Assembly: GCA_900545405.1 (NCBI GenBank)
Contig: UQYT01000008.1
Span: 4,676 to 68,675 of the forward strand
Direction of reading: 5' to 3'
Source of the DNA: an uncultured Eubacteriales bacterium
GTDB taxonomy: Bacteria > Bacillota > Clostridia > Oscillospirales > Oscillospiraceae
Length of the DNA: 64,000 nt
The position numbers were made by a program, and so were the translations under genes. Below, piece after piece: positions 24,469-33,616 of this stretch; the stretch's first letter is position 1; each line of letters starts with the position of its first letter. The notes under the pieces were generated by a model, which saw only the letters and a program-made list of their open reading frames with translations, did no database searches and was not told the DNA's origin.

Positions 24469-25197
24469 TTACTCTCCTCTCACAGCTGTGAAAAAGACGC
24501 GCTCCCCGCCGCCCATCGGCCCGTCCGTGCGCGTTTTGATGTCCACGAACCCGGCCTGCCTCAGCAGCGAGGCCACGGCCTCCGGCTCGTGGGCGTATTC
24601 TATGTGTTCCTCCGACGCGCGCTGCCAGGCGCGGCCGCTGCGGTAAAAGATGTCCATGCCGTAATAGAGCGCCGCGTCCTCGAACCGGCCGCGCCAGACG
24701 CAGAAGAGGTCCTCCCTCTCGTCCACCGAGACGCTGCCGTCCATGCCGCGCAGGAACTCCGGCGTGCGCAGATCGAAAACCAGCAGCCCGCCGGGCCGGA
24801 CGAAGAGGTGCAGCCGCCGGAAGACCTCCGGCAAATCCTCAAATGGGACATAGCTCAGGCTGTCCAGCGAGGAGTACGCCGCGTCCACCGTGCCGTAGAG
24901 GTCGAGCTCCTGGGCGCTCTGGTTGATGAATAGGGGCATTTTGCCCGCAGAAAGCGCGGACGCCTTTTCACGCGCGGACATGAGCATGTCCGCCGAGGCG
25001 TCCGCCGCGATCATTTCATAGCCCCGCTCCGCCATCAGGCAGGCGAGGGTGCCCGTGCCGCAGCACAGGTCCAGCAGCAGCTTGGTCTCCCCGCCGTGCT
25101 CGGCGAAGAGGCGCTCGTAATAGTCCGCAAAGGCCGCGTACGGCACGTCCCGCGTCAGCTCGTCATACCACGCGGCCAGGGCCGAGTACGCCGTCAT
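24469..25197 (-). CDS. Class I SAM-dependent methyltransferase
   Basis: A 242-residue Rossmann-fold methyltransferase. Motif I reads LLLDLCCGTGTLA, with the acidic end of strand 2 in YEMIAADASADML and motif post-I further on (DAAYSSLDSLSYV). It resembles the small-molecule methyltransferase group of clostridial genomes; the acceptor is unknown. Its ATG overlaps the stop of the upstream regulator (ATGA), so the two are translated together. Confidence 0.85.
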   Translation of the reverse strand: MTAYSALAAWYDELTRDVPYAAFADYYERLFAEHGGETKLLLDLCCGTGTLACLMAERGYEMIAADASADMLMSAREKASALSAGKMPLFINQSAQELDLYGTVDAAYSSLDSLSYVPFEDLPEVFRRLHLFVRPGGLLVFDLRTPEFLRGMDGSVSVDEREDLFCVWRGRFEDAALYYGMDIFYRSGRAWQRASEEHIEYAHEPEAVASLLRQAGFVDIKTRTDGPMGGGERVFFTAVRGE

Positions 25198-25502
25198 TTG
25201 ATCTGCAGCTTGCCCTCGGCCTTCAGGCGCTCAAAGGCGACGGCGTAGCCGTCCGAGCCGTATTGCAGGCTGCGGTTCACGCGCGAGATGGTCGCGCTGG
25301 AGGCGCCCGTGCGCTCGAGTATGTCGTTATATATCATGCCCTGGCTGAGATACACCGCGACCTGATAGCGCTGTTCCATGGCCTGGAGCTCCGTGACCGT
25401 GCAGAGGTCGTCAAAAAATCGCTTGCACTCTTCAACGGTCTTGAGCGTCAGTATGGCCTCATACATGTCGTCGCTCCTGGGTTTCTTGTTCTGCTTATTC
25501 AT
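25194..25502 (-). CDS. YerC/YecD family TrpR-related regulator
   Basis: A 102-residue all-helical DNA-binding protein of the YerC/YecD group related to TrpR. The core reads VTELQAMEQRYQVAVYLSQG, then the helix-turn-helix IYNDILERTGASSATISRVNRSL. ATG 25502 was preferred to one four codons upstream because GAGGTG precedes it. The role of this family is poorly known. It heads an operon with the methyltransferase and hslO. Confidence 0.87.
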   Translation of the reverse strand: MNKQNKKPRSDDMYEAILTLKTVEECKRFFDDLCTVTELQAMEQRYQVAVYLSQGMIYNDILERTGASSATISRVNRSLQYGSDGYAVAFERLKAEGKLQIK

Positions 25503-25539
25503 ATAGCACCTCACACATGCTTCATTTGTTATTTATGCT

Positions 25540-25567
25540 TTTATATTTTATAACCCTAATGTGTAAA
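25540..25567 (-). promoter_or_regulatory. Promoter for the YerC-like operon
   Basis: Minus strand TTTACA (25562-25567), 16-base spacer, TATAAA (25540-25545), inside an AT-rich intergenic stretch. Confidence 0.55.
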
Positions 25568-25630
25568 AGTAAAGAGGCTTTACAGGAATTTGACGAAAAA
25601 TTCATAATTTGACCGCGCGAAAGATTTTTA

Positions 25631-25659
25631 TTGTCAGGATGCCTCTTTTGAGATAGAAT
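25631..25659 (+). promoter_or_regulatory. Promoter for the nfeD-SPFH operon
   Basis: TTGTCA (25631-25636), 17-base spacer, TAGAAT (25654-25659), about 45 bases before the nfeD start. Confidence 0.65.
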
Positions 25660-25704
25660 GAAGCTGAACGCAGAGCGCATACTCTGAGAGGAGGTCAACG
25701 CCTG

Positions 25705-26169
25705 ATGTTGGATTACATTCTGAGCAACATGAGTATAGTCTGGGTCGTGCTCATGGTCGTCTTTCTCGTAGTGGAGGCGGCGACCGCGGGGCTCACCTGC
25801 ATCTGGTTTGCGATAGGCTCGCTCGCGGCGCTCATCGCGGCGCTCTTTGACGCGCAGCTCTGGCTGCAGATCGTGTGGTTTTTGGTCATTTCCTTCGTGA
25901 CCTTGTATTTTACGCGGCCGCTCGTCAAAAAATATGTGAACTCCCGCAGCCAGCCCACCAATGCCGACATGGTCATCGGCAAGGAGGCCCTCGTCACCGA
26001 GGACATAGACAATGTGGAGGCCATCGGCGCGGTATCCGTGGGCGGCAAGGTCTGGACCGCTCGCTCCGCCGACGGCGGGCGCATTAAGTCCGGCGCCGTC
26101 GTCAGCGTGCTGCGCATCGAGGGCGTGAAGCTGATTGTAGAACCCGTCCCGGCGCAAAGTCAAGCCTGA
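25705..26169 (+). CDS. NfeD family membrane protein
   Basis: A 154-residue short NfeD protein without the N-terminal protease domain. Hydrophobic helices (about 10-35 and 40-70) are followed by a soluble OB-fold domain (IGKEALVTEDIDNVEAIGAV to VLRIEGVKLIVEP). NfeD proteins pair with SPFH/stomatin proteins in membrane microdomains; the SPFH gene indeed follows 23 bases downstream. GAGGAGG lies before ATG 25705. Confidence 0.9.
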   Translation: MLDYILSNMSIVWVVLMVVFLVVEAATAGLTCIWFAIGSLAALIAALFDAQLWLQIVWFLVISFVTLYFTRPLVKKYVNSRSQPTNADMVIGKEALVTEDIDNVEAIGAVSVGGKVWTARSADGGRIKSGAVVSVLRIEGVKLIVEPVPAQSQA

Positions 26170-26192
26170 TAAGCAAAAAAGGAGGAGTATCC

Positions 26193-27116
26193 ATGCTGCC
26201 CTACATCATCATCGGCATCGTCGCCCTCATCGTCATCATCATCCTCGTGCGCTGCGTGCGCATCGTGCAGCAGGCCAAGGCCTACGTCATAGAGCGCCTC
26301 GGCGCCTACAAGACCACCTGGAACGTCGGCCTGCACTTCAAGCTGCCCTTCATCGAGCGCGTGGCCAAGGTCGTCTCGCTCAAGGAGCAGGTCGCGGACT
26401 TCCCGCCCCAGCCCGTCATCACCGAGGACAACGTTACCATGCAGATAGACACCGTCGTCTATTTCCAGATAACCGACCCCAAGCTCTACACCTACGGCAT
26501 AGAGCGCCCCATCGTCGCCATCGAGAACCTCTCGGCCACCACGCTGCGAAACATCATCGGCGACCTCGAGCTGGACCAGTGCCTCACGAGCCGCGACGTC
26601 ATCAACACCAAGATGCGCTCCATCCTCGACGAGGCCACCGACCCCTGGGGCATCAAGGTCAACCGCGTCGAGCTCAAGAACATCCTGCCCCCGCGCGAGA
26701 TCCAGAACGCGATGGAGAAGCAGATGAAGGCCGAGCGCGAGCGCCGCGAGGCCATTCTCCGCGCCGAGGGCGAGAAGAAGTCCGCCATCCTCACCGCCGA
26801 GGGCGAGAAGGAGGCCGCCATACTCCGCGCCGACGCGAAAAAGCAGGCGCAGATACTCGAGGCCCAGGGCGAGGCCGAGGCCATACTCACCGTGCAGCGC
26901 GCCACCGCCGAGGGCATCAAGCTCATCAACGAGTCCGCGCCGACCGATCCGGTCATCAAGATAAAGGCCCTCGAGGCCTTCACCGCCGCCGCCAACGGCC
27001 GCGCGACGAAGATAATCATCCCCTCCGAGATACAGGGCCTGGCCGGGCTGGCCGAGGGCATCGTCGAGGCCGTAAAGGAGCCGCAGAAGCCCGAGCCGAA
27101 GCCGGCAGCCAAATAA
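26193..27116 (+). CDS. SPFH domain/stomatin-like protein (QmcA type)
   Basis: A 307-residue SPFH protein. One N-terminal membrane helix (IIIGIVALIVIIILV) is followed by the SPFH domain (VIERLGAYKTTWNVGLHFKL through NILPPREIQNAMEKQ), then a charged coiled coil with repeated AEGEK segments (about 190-240). It forms oligomeric membrane scaffolds and is co-transcribed with NfeD, its usual partner. GGAGGAG lies upstream of ATG 26193. Confidence 0.93.
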   Translation: MLPYIIIGIVALIVIIILVRCVRIVQQAKAYVIERLGAYKTTWNVGLHFKLPFIERVAKVVSLKEQVADFPPQPVITEDNVTMQIDTVVYFQITDPKLYTYGIERPIVAIENLSATTLRNIIGDLELDQCLTSRDVINTKMRSILDEATDPWGIKVNRVELKNILPPREIQNAMEKQMKAERERREAILRAEGEKKSAILTAEGEKEAAILRADAKKQAQILEAQGEAEAILTVQRATAEGIKLINESAPTDPVIKIKALEAFTAAANGRATKIIIPSEIQGLAGLAEGIVEAVKEPQKPEPKPAAK

Positions 27117-27147
27117 GGCGGGGCTGAAAACAAAAAAAGACTATTTT

Positions 27148-27175
27148 GCGCCGGTGCGGTCTATCGTACCGGCGC
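27148..27175 (+). repeat. Hairpin in the SPFH-hexokinase gap
   Basis: GCGCCGGT and ACCGGCGC form an 8-bp stem with a 12-base loop; no T run follows. It may modestly attenuate read-through into the hexokinase gene. Confidence 0.4.
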
Positions 27176-27192
27176 AGTGTTGGGGTGACAAA

Positions 27193-28467
27193 ATGCTGTA
27201 TTCAGAAAAGGTCCGCGTCTTCCTCACGCGGCACAACATGGAGCCGGAGCGCATCGACCTCGCGGAGACCACCGCCGCCTTCCTGGGCGAGATGGAGCTG
27301 GGCCTGCGCGGGCGCGAGAGCTCGCTGAAGATGCTTCCCACCTACCTCACCGCGGACGGCGTCCTGCCCATGGACGAGCCCGCCGCGGTCATCGACGCGG
27401 GCGGCACCAACTTCCGCACCGCGCTGGTGAGCTTCACGGAGGCGGGGCCGGTCATCGACTCGCTGAACGTCTGCGCCATGCCCGGCACGGACGGGGCCGT
27501 GACCTGGGAGGACTTCATCAGCTTCGCCGCGGACCGCCTCGCGCCGCTGCTCGACAGGGCGTCCAAGGTCGGCTTCTGCTTCTCCTACCCCACCGAGGAG
27601 ACGCCGGAGCGCGACGGCCGCATGCTGAGCCTCACCAAGCAGGTGGAGCTCACGGGCTTTGAGGGCCGCCTCATCTGCGCGGACCTCGCCGCCGAGCTCG
27701 AGAGGCGCGGGATAAGCGGCAAGAGCCTCGTGCTCTTGAACGACACGCCCGCTGTGCTGCTCTCCGGCGCGTCCTACGCCGCGGAGCGGGGCTGCGACGG
27801 GCTGCTGGGCCTCATCTCCGGCACGGGCACGAACACCTGCTGCGTCCTGCCCGACGAGGCTATCAAGAAGCCCCACGGCGCCTTTTCCGGCAGCATGCTC
27901 GTGAACCTCGAGTCCGGGGCCTTCACCGGTCTGCCCCGCGGCGACTACGACGAGGCGCTCGACAGCGCCACGCACGACCCGGGCGTCTACCGCCACGAGA
28001 AGATGACCTCCGGCGCCTACCTCGGCGAGATATGCCGCCTCATGCTGCGCGGCGCCGCCGCCGAGGGCCTCTTCTCCGAGGAGGCCGCCGCAAAGATTCT
28101 CGCGCTCGAGGAGCTCAACTCGGCCGAGGCCGACGCCCTGGCCTGCGGAGGCGGGGACATGTTCACGGGCGAGGACGCCGAGACGGCCGGCGAGCTCTGC
28201 AACGCGGTCTTTGTCCGCTCCGCGCGCTGCGTCTGCTCCAACATCGCGGCCATACTCGTGCTCACCGACCGCGGCTCCGACCCGGAGCACCCGGCCTGCG
28301 TCTGTGCCGACGGCTCCGTCATTCGCAAGAGCCGCGCCTTCCGCGGCGAGCTCGACGAGCTCATGGCCAGCTTCATCACCGGCAGCCTGGGCCGCCATGC
28401 CGTCATCTGGTCCACGGAGAACGCCACGATGCTCGGCTCCGCCGCCGCCGCGCTGCTCAACGGCTGA
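27193..28467 (+). CDS. Hexokinase family protein
   Basis: A 424-residue kinase of the eukaryotic-type hexokinase family rather than a ROK glucokinase. Visible motifs are the phosphate-1 loop DAGGTNFRTALV, the sugar-binding FSYPTEETPERDG, the catalytic Asp in LNDTPAVLLSG, and GLISGTGTNTCCV. Family members phosphorylate glucose and related hexoses with ATP. ATG 27193 follows GGGGTGAC; an upstream in-frame start at 27154 lacks a binding site. It may phosphorylate glucose freed by the GH31/GH65 system, but the genes are 10 kb apart. Confidence 0.85.
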   Translation: MLYSEKVRVFLTRHNMEPERIDLAETTAAFLGEMELGLRGRESSLKMLPTYLTADGVLPMDEPAAVIDAGGTNFRTALVSFTEAGPVIDSLNVCAMPGTDGAVTWEDFISFAADRLAPLLDRASKVGFCFSYPTEETPERDGRMLSLTKQVELTGFEGRLICADLAAELERRGISGKSLVLLNDTPAVLLSGASYAAERGCDGLLGLISGTGTNTCCVLPDEAIKKPHGAFSGSMLVNLESGAFTGLPRGDYDEALDSATHDPGVYRHEKMTSGAYLGEICRLMLRGAAAEGLFSEEAAAKILALEELNSAEADALACGGGDMFTGEDAETAGELCNAVFVRSARCVCSNIAAILVLTDRGSDPEHPACVCADGSVIRKSRAFRGELDELMASFITGSLGRHAVIWSTENATMLGSAAAALLNG

Positions 28468-28496
28468 AAAAAGTATACATATCAGGAGGAAGAACT

Positions 28497-28889
28497 ATGT
28501 CGCTTGAACTCGGTATAAAGGGCAGCGCCAGCTGCACCGTCACCAAGGACCTCACCGCTAAGGCCCTGCGCTCCGGAGGGCTGGACGTGTTCGCCACGCC
28601 CATCATGATAGCCCTCATGGAGGAGGCCTCCCTCGTCTCCGTGCGCCCCTATCTTGAGCCGGGCATGGACACCGTCGGCACCCACCTCGACGTCTCCCAC
28701 CTCTCCCCCACCCCCGTGGGCATGAAGGTCACGGCCGAGAGCGAGCTCATCGAGATCGACCGCCGCCGCCTCGTCTTTGCCGTCAAGGCCTACGACGAGA
28801 CCGGCCTCATCGGCGAGGGCAAGCACGAGCGCTTCATCGTCGACATGGACAAGTTCACCGCCAAGTGCGAGGCCAAGATGGCGAAATAA
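28497..28889 (+). CDS. Fluoroacetyl-CoA thioesterase-like hotdog protein
   Basis: A 130-residue single hotdog-fold protein like FlK thioesterases, which hydrolyse short acyl-CoAs. The segment DVFATPIMIALMEEAS carries the Thr and Glu expected near the active site and THLDVSHLSPTPVG provides the conserved His. AGGAGGA lies before ATG 28497; the longer open frame from 28032 is read through the hexokinase gene in another frame and is not real. Closed by a strong terminator. Confidence 0.87.
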   Translation: MSLELGIKGSASCTVTKDLTAKALRSGGLDVFATPIMIALMEEASLVSVRPYLEPGMDTVGTHLDVSHLSPTPVGMKVTAESELIEIDRRRLVFAVKAYDETGLIGEGKHERFIVDMDKFTAKCEAKMAK

Positions 28890-28901
28890 ACCCGCAAAAT
28901 C

Positions 28902-28935
28902 AAAGGCCCGTCCCACGTGGGACGGGCCCTTTTTT
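28902..28935. terminator. Bidirectional intrinsic terminator
   Basis: GGCCCGTCCCAC and GTGGGACGGGCC form a perfect palindrome, followed by T6 on the plus strand and a T-rich minus tail. It ends both the thioesterase and rqcH genes. Confidence 0.92.
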
Positions 28936-30649
28936 ATTTCACCTTCTCGGCCAGCGTCTTGTCGGGGGCGGCCATGATGGTCTCGTAGTTGGTGTAGATG
29001 ACCTTGCCGGGGAGGGCGCCGGAGGGCTTTTTGACGTTGCGGACCATGGTGTAGTCCACCGGCACCTTGCCGCTCTCGCGCGCCTGGGAGAAGTACGCCG
29101 CGAGGGACGCGGCCTCCTCTATCGTCCGGTCGTCCGGGCGCGTGTCCTCGGCGCGGATGATGACGTGGGAGCCGTGGACCTTCTGCACGTGCAGCCAGAT
29201 ATCGGTCCGCCGCGCGGTCTTGAGCGTCAGCTCGTCGTTCTGCGCGTTGGAGCGGCCTATGAGTATCTCGTAGCCCGTGGAGGAGACGCAGCGCATGGGG
29301 CCGAGCGGCTTTATCTTGCGCTCCTTGCCGCCCTTCGGCGCGCGCAGCACGCCCGCGGCGGTGAGCTCGCGGCGTATCTCCGCTACCTCCTTCTCGCTGG
29401 AGACGCGGCTGAGGCTGTCGAGCGTGCTCTCGAGGTAGTCGAGCATCGCCTCGCCCTCGGCAATCAGCTTTGTGAGGTGCTGCTCCGCGGCGGCGGCCTT
29501 TTTGTATTCCTTATAGGCCGCGGCGGCGTTCTGCTGCGGCGTTTTCATGGGGTCGAGCGCTATCTCCACCGTCGGGCAGCCCTCGGCGTAATAGTCCTCG
29601 CACACGAGCTTGCGCGCGCCCTTTTCCGCGCGCCACAGGTTCGCGGTTATGAGGTCGCCGCGCTTTCTCAGCTCCTCGCGGTCCGCGGTCCTGGCGAGCT
29701 CCGCGCGCTGCTGGGAGAGCTTTCGCGCCTGGCGGTCGCGCAGGGTCTTGACCGTCTTGGTCGTGTCGTGGGAGACGCGGCGCATGCGCTCGGCGCGCTC
29801 GCGGCCGGAGTAGAACTCGTCGAGCAGGTCGGAGAAGCTCCCGCGAGGCTCGCATTTCATCGCGGCGCCGTACTGCGTTATGCGCATGAAGGAGAAGTCC
29901 CGCGGCTCGCCGTCCTCGGTGAGCATATAGGGCGTCAGCTCCCCGGCCTGCACGCTCTCGGCAAAGGCGTCCGCCGCCGCGGCGAGGTCGCCGCCCTCCC
30001 CCGCGCGGTGGGCTATCTCGCGCGCTATGAGCGGCGAGAGGCCCGAGAAGGCGTCCTGGAGGCGCTTGTCGCCCGGTTTATCGTCCGGGGTGTTCTCTAT
30101 CGCCGCGCGCCGCTCAGGGGCGCTCAGCGCGAGCAGGTTCGGCTTGGCGGGCTTCGGCGGCAGGCGGTAGAGCATGCCCGGCAGCAGCCGCCGGTAGGCG
30201 TCCTCGCCGAAGTCCGCGCGACGCAGGCAGTCTATGATGACGCCGTCCGCGTCCGCGAGGATGAGGTTCGACGAGCGGCCCATCAGCTCCGCGATGAGGC
30301 TCTTTTTCGTCTCCACGCCCAGCTCGTCGCGGGCGGTGAGCTCGAGGACGGCCATGCGCTCGTTCTCCGGCTGGGTCACGCGGTCTATCCTCGCGCCGAC
30401 GAGGTGCTTGCGCAGCAGCATGCAGAACATCGGCGGCGTCTCCGGGTTCTCGTAGCGCCCGGCGGTGAAGTGCAGCCGGGCCATGCCCACGCCGGCGGAG
30501 ATGAGGAGCTTCTTCGCCCCCTGCCTCGTATACAGCGAAAGGAGCAGCAGGTCCCTCGCGGGCTGCTGCACCTTGTCTATGTGCGCGCCCTCAAGCTGGG
30601 GCGCGAGTTCGTTTACAAGTGCCGTAAGGCACACTGCGTCAAGCGGCAT
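28934..30649 (-). CDS. rqcH: RqcH ribosome quality-control factor (NFACT/FbpA family)
   Basis: A 571-residue NFACT protein that binds stalled 50S subunits with tRNA-Ala and adds alanine tails; formerly called fibronectin-binding protein A. The N-terminal NFACT-N domain (VNELAPQLEGAHIDKVQQPA) is followed by HhH and coiled-coil parts (about 265-420) and the NFACT-R domain with DIWLHVQKVHGSHVIIR. The true start is ATG 30649 (GGAGG upstream); the open frame to 30964 is antisense-like read-through of mrnC in another frame. Overlaps mrnC by 11 bases. Confidence 0.93.
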   Translation of the reverse strand: MPLDAVCLTALVNELAPQLEGAHIDKVQQPARDLLLLSLYTRQGAKKLLISAGVGMARLHFTAGRYENPETPPMFCMLLRKHLVGARIDRVTQPENERMAVLELTARDELGVETKKSLIAELMGRSSNLILADADGVIIDCLRRADFGEDAYRRLLPGMLYRLPPKPAKPNLLALSAPERRAAIENTPDDKPGDKRLQDAFSGLSPLIAREIAHRAGEGGDLAAAADAFAESVQAGELTPYMLTEDGEPRDFSFMRITQYGAAMKCEPRGSFSDLLDEFYSGRERAERMRRVSHDTTKTVKTLRDRQARKLSQQRAELARTADREELRKRGDLITANLWRAEKGARKLVCEDYYAEGCPTVEIALDPMKTPQQNAAAAYKEYKKAAAAEQHLTKLIAEGEAMLDYLESTLDSLSRVSSEKEVAEIRRELTAAGVLRAPKGGKERKIKPLGPMRCVSSTGYEILIGRSNAQNDELTLKTARRTDIWLHVQKVHGSHVIIRAEDTRPDDRTIEEAASLAAYFSQARESGKVPVDYTMVRNVKKPSGALPGKVIYTNYETIMAAPDKTLAEKVK

Positions 30650-31028
30650 CGTAGTCCTCCGTGATATATCCGAACAGCTCCCGCGCGCGCTCGTGCTCGC
30701 CGCGGAGCCAGAGCCAGCCGAACACCGCTTCCACGGCGGTGGCCGCGTGGTACTGCCCCGGCGTGGAGCCATGGGGCACGGTGTTGACGTGGCTGTTGCG
30801 GCCGCGGCGGTATACGTCGTGCTCGGCCTCGGTGAGGTGCGGCAGTATGACCGCCGCCGCCTTCGCCTGGGCCGGGGCCTTGACGCGCGCCACGGTCTCC
30901 CGGTGGAGCTGCAGGGCCGTCGCCACGCCGCGCTCGGCCAGCAGCGTCCGCACCAGCAGCTCATACACCGCGTCGCCCACGTGTGCGAGGGCGAGTATGC
31001 TCAGTTTTCCCAGTTCTGCGTCCGTCAT
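30639..31028 (-). CDS. mrnC: Mini-ribonuclease III
   Basis: A 129-residue RNase III catalytic domain without a dsRNA-binding domain, which matures 23S rRNA in Bacillus. The signature LAHVGDAVYELLVRTLL holds the catalytic acidic residue; KAAAVILPHLTEAEHDVYRRGRN and AVFGWLWL complete the domain. One base separates it from the end of ftsK. Confidence 0.92.
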   Translation of the reverse strand: MTDAELGKLSILALAHVGDAVYELLVRTLLAERGVATALQLHRETVARVKAPAQAKAAAVILPHLTEAEHDVYRRGRNSHVNTVPHGSTPGQYHAATAVEAVFGWLWLRGEHERARELFGYITEDYDAA

Positions 31029-31029
31029 G

Positions 31030-33603
31030 TCACTCCGCGTCCATGTCGGAGTCCGTGCCGAACTCCATCTCGGTCTGGAAGCGCTCAGTCGGCGCGGCGC
31101 CGTTCATGAGCTGCATCTCCTGCCACTGCTGCTTGGTTATGAGCACCTGCCTCGGCTTGGAACCCTCGAAGGGCCCGACGATGCCGAGCTGCTCCATCTG
31201 GTCCACCAGCCGCGCCGCGCGCGAATAGCCCAGCTTCAGCCTGCGCTGGAGCATGGAGACGCTCGCCTGCTTGGTCTCGAAGATGACGTCCACCGCCTGG
31301 GGCAGCAGCTCGTCGAACTGCGACTTCGCCTGCGGCTCCTCGGGCTCGCCGCCCTTGGCGGAGCCGTTCGCGGGCTTGTCCTCCGCGGCCTTTTCGATCT
31401 GCTCGAGGATGTCCTCGGAGTACTCCGGCGCGGAGCTGCGCTTGATGAAGTCGATGACGTCCTCGCGCTCCTCGTCGGAGACGTAGGCGCCCTGGACGCG
31501 GATGGGCTTGCCGCTGCCGAGGGGCGAATACAGCATGTCGCCCATGCCGATGAGCTTCTCGGCTCCGGCGGTGTCCAGGATGATGCGCGACTCCATCGCG
31601 CTCGAGACCGCAAAGGCTATGCGGCTGGGGATGTTGGCCTTCATGAGGCCGGTTATGACGTCGGCGGAGGGCCTCTGCGTGGCGATTATGAGGTGCATGC
31701 CCGCGGCGCGGCCCATCTGTGCCACGCGGCAGATGCTCTCCTCCACGTCCTTGGAGGCGACGAGCATGAGGTCGGCCAGCTCGTCCACGACGATGACGAC
31801 CTGGGGCATGGTCTCGCCGCCGAGCTTCTTCTGGTGGGCGTTGTAGCCCGCGAGGTCGCGCACGCCCGCCTCGGAAAAGAGGCGGTAGCGCTTTAGCATC
31901 TCCACGACGGCCCATTGCAGCGCGCCGGCGGCCTTTTTCGGGTCGGTCACGACGGGGACGTACAGGTGCGGGATGCCGTTATAGATGCCGAGCTCGACCA
32001 TCTTGGGGTCTATCATGATGAGCCTGACCTGCTCCGGCGTGGATTTGTACAGCAGGCTCAGCAGCAGCGAGTTGAGGCAGACACTCTTGCCGGAGCCGGT
32101 GGTGCCCGCTATGAGCATGTGCGGCAGCTTGGCGATGTTGCCGACGACGCACTCGCCGCTTATGTCCTTGCCGATGGCGAAGGAGAGGCTCGAGGCCGCG
32201 TTCTTGAACGCGGGCGAGTCGATGATGTCGCGCAGGTAGACGATGCTGACTATCTTGTTAGGCACCTCTACGCCGACGGTGGAGATCTTGTCCGGGATGG
32301 GCGCTATGCGTACGTTCATGACGCCCAGCGAGAGCGCGAGGTCGCTGGAGAGGTTGGTGAGCTTCGTGAGCTTCACGCCCGCGTCGAGCTCCAGGTCGTA
32401 GCGCGTGACGGTGGGCCCGCGCGTGACGCCGACGATGTTCGCCGCGACGCCGAAGCTGTGCAGCGTGGTCTCCAGCCTGTCGCGGTTGAGGGCTATCTCG
32501 TCGCGGCCATCCACGGCGGCGGCTGTGCCCTTGCGCAGGAGGTCTATGGGCGGGAACTCGTATTCCGGCGTTGTGGACGCGGCGTTCTCTATCTCCGCGG
32601 CGACGGCGGCGGTCTCGGCGGCCACCTCGGCGCGGCTGGGCTTGGCGGGCTCCGCGGGCTTTATCGGCGCGGCGGCGGGCACGTCCACGGGCGCGAAGGC
32701 GGGCTCGTCGAGCGGCTGCTCGAAATCAAATATCGGCTCCGGGGCGGGGGCGGGCTTTTTCTCGGGCTTGGCGCGCTTTTGCCCGGCCTCCTCCTCGGTG
32801 AAGTAGCTGACCTTCACCCCACCGTAGTCCACGTCCTCGTCGGGCTCGTCGTCCACGGGGATGTCGATGGCGCGGTTTTTGGGCTTTTTGGCGGGCTTTG
32901 CGGCCTCCTTGGCCTCCTTGCGGGAGACCGGGGCGGGCTCGGGCTCCGGCTCGTACTCATACTCCACGCGCTCGCGGCCGGAGAGCCAGCGGGCGACCTT
33001 GCCTATGCTGAGGTTCACGGAGTACATGAGGAAGAACAGGAACAGCGCCAGCAGCAGCGGGAAGGCCCCGTAGACGCTGAACATCGACTCCAGCGCCATG
33101 GAGAGCAGCCCCGCGACGAGGCCGCCGCCCTGCATGAGCTTGCCCTCGGCATACAGGCCCTTGGTCAGCTCGCCGAAGCTGCCGCCGAGCTCCAGGGCCG
33201 TGCGGGAAAACAGCAGATGCGCCATGGCGCCGAAGATTATGGGCAGCATGACGCAGCAGAATATCCTGAAGGCCACGGGGCGGCCGCGGTGGAAGGCCAG
33301 GCCGATCGCCGCCAGCAGCAGCGCGGGCGGGAACAGGTAAAAGCCCCAGCCCAGCAGGCCCTTTATGAAGCCGCAGAAGAAGTCTATGAACCAGCCGTCG
33401 ACGTTGAAATAGCCGATGAAGGAGAAGATGGCCAGGAAGGCGCAGACGGCCGCGCCGACCTCCCTTCTGATGGGCTTCGGCGCGTTTTTCGCGGTCTTGG
33501 AGCTGCTCCTCGCGGCGGTCTGGCTCTTTTTGGCCGTGCCGCCGCTTTTCTTGGCAGTGCCCGAAGAGCCGGAGCTCTTGCGGCTGCCTGTGGAATTCGC
33601 CAT
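31030..33603 (-). CDS. DNA translocase FtsK/SpoIIIE
   Basis: An 857-residue DNA pump for chromosome segregation at septa. A Ser/Lys-rich N-terminus (1-45) leads to four membrane helices (about 50-205), an acidic/Pro-rich linker (to about 380), then the motor: beta domain GPTVTRYDLELDAGVKLTKL, Walker A AGTTGSGKSVCLNSLL, Walker B VVIVVDELADLM. The C-terminal winged-helix gamma domain (SVSMLQRRLKLGYSRAARLVDQME) reads KOPS/SRS-type sequences. AAAGGA precedes ATG 33603. It could be called ftsK, sftA or spoIIIE; membrane helices exclude SftA. Confidence 0.95.
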   Translation of the reverse strand: MANSTGSRKSSGSSGTAKKSGGTAKKSQTAARSSSKTAKNAPKPIRREVGAAVCAFLAIFSFIGYFNVDGWFIDFFCGFIKGLLGWGFYLFPPALLLAAIGLAFHRGRPVAFRIFCCVMLPIIFGAMAHLLFSRTALELGGSFGELTKGLYAEGKLMQGGGLVAGLLSMALESMFSVYGAFPLLLALFLFFLMYSVNLSIGKVARWLSGRERVEYEYEPEPEPAPVSRKEAKEAAKPAKKPKNRAIDIPVDDEPDEDVDYGGVKVSYFTEEEAGQKRAKPEKKPAPAPEPIFDFEQPLDEPAFAPVDVPAAAPIKPAEPAKPSRAEVAAETAAVAAEIENAASTTPEYEFPPIDLLRKGTAAAVDGRDEIALNRDRLETTLHSFGVAANIVGVTRGPTVTRYDLELDAGVKLTKLTNLSSDLALSLGVMNVRIAPIPDKISTVGVEVPNKIVSIVYLRDIIDSPAFKNAASSLSFAIGKDISGECVVGNIAKLPHMLIAGTTGSGKSVCLNSLLLSLLYKSTPEQVRLIMIDPKMVELGIYNGIPHLYVPVVTDPKKAAGALQWAVVEMLKRYRLFSEAGVRDLAGYNAHQKKLGGETMPQVVIVVDELADLMLVASKDVEESICRVAQMGRAAGMHLIIATQRPSADVITGLMKANIPSRIAFAVSSAMESRIILDTAGAEKLIGMGDMLYSPLGSGKPIRVQGAYVSDEEREDVIDFIKRSSAPEYSEDILEQIEKAAEDKPANGSAKGGEPEEPQAKSQFDELLPQAVDVIFETKQASVSMLQRRLKLGYSRAARLVDQMEQLGIVGPFEGSKPRQVLITKQQWQEMQLMNGAAPTERFQTEMEFGTDSDMDAE

Positions 33604-33616
33604 GGTGTCAGTCCTT

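Noticed and set aside
28032..28496. Long frame running into the thioesterase from 28032
   Set aside because: The upstream part is hexokinase sequence in another frame, with His/Arg/Pro-rich nonsense; the real start at 28497 has AGGAGGA.
30650..30964. N-terminal extension of RqcH to 30964
   Set aside because: The extension is Arg/Ser/Pro-rich and is mrnC read in another frame; a good start with GGAGG lies at 30649.
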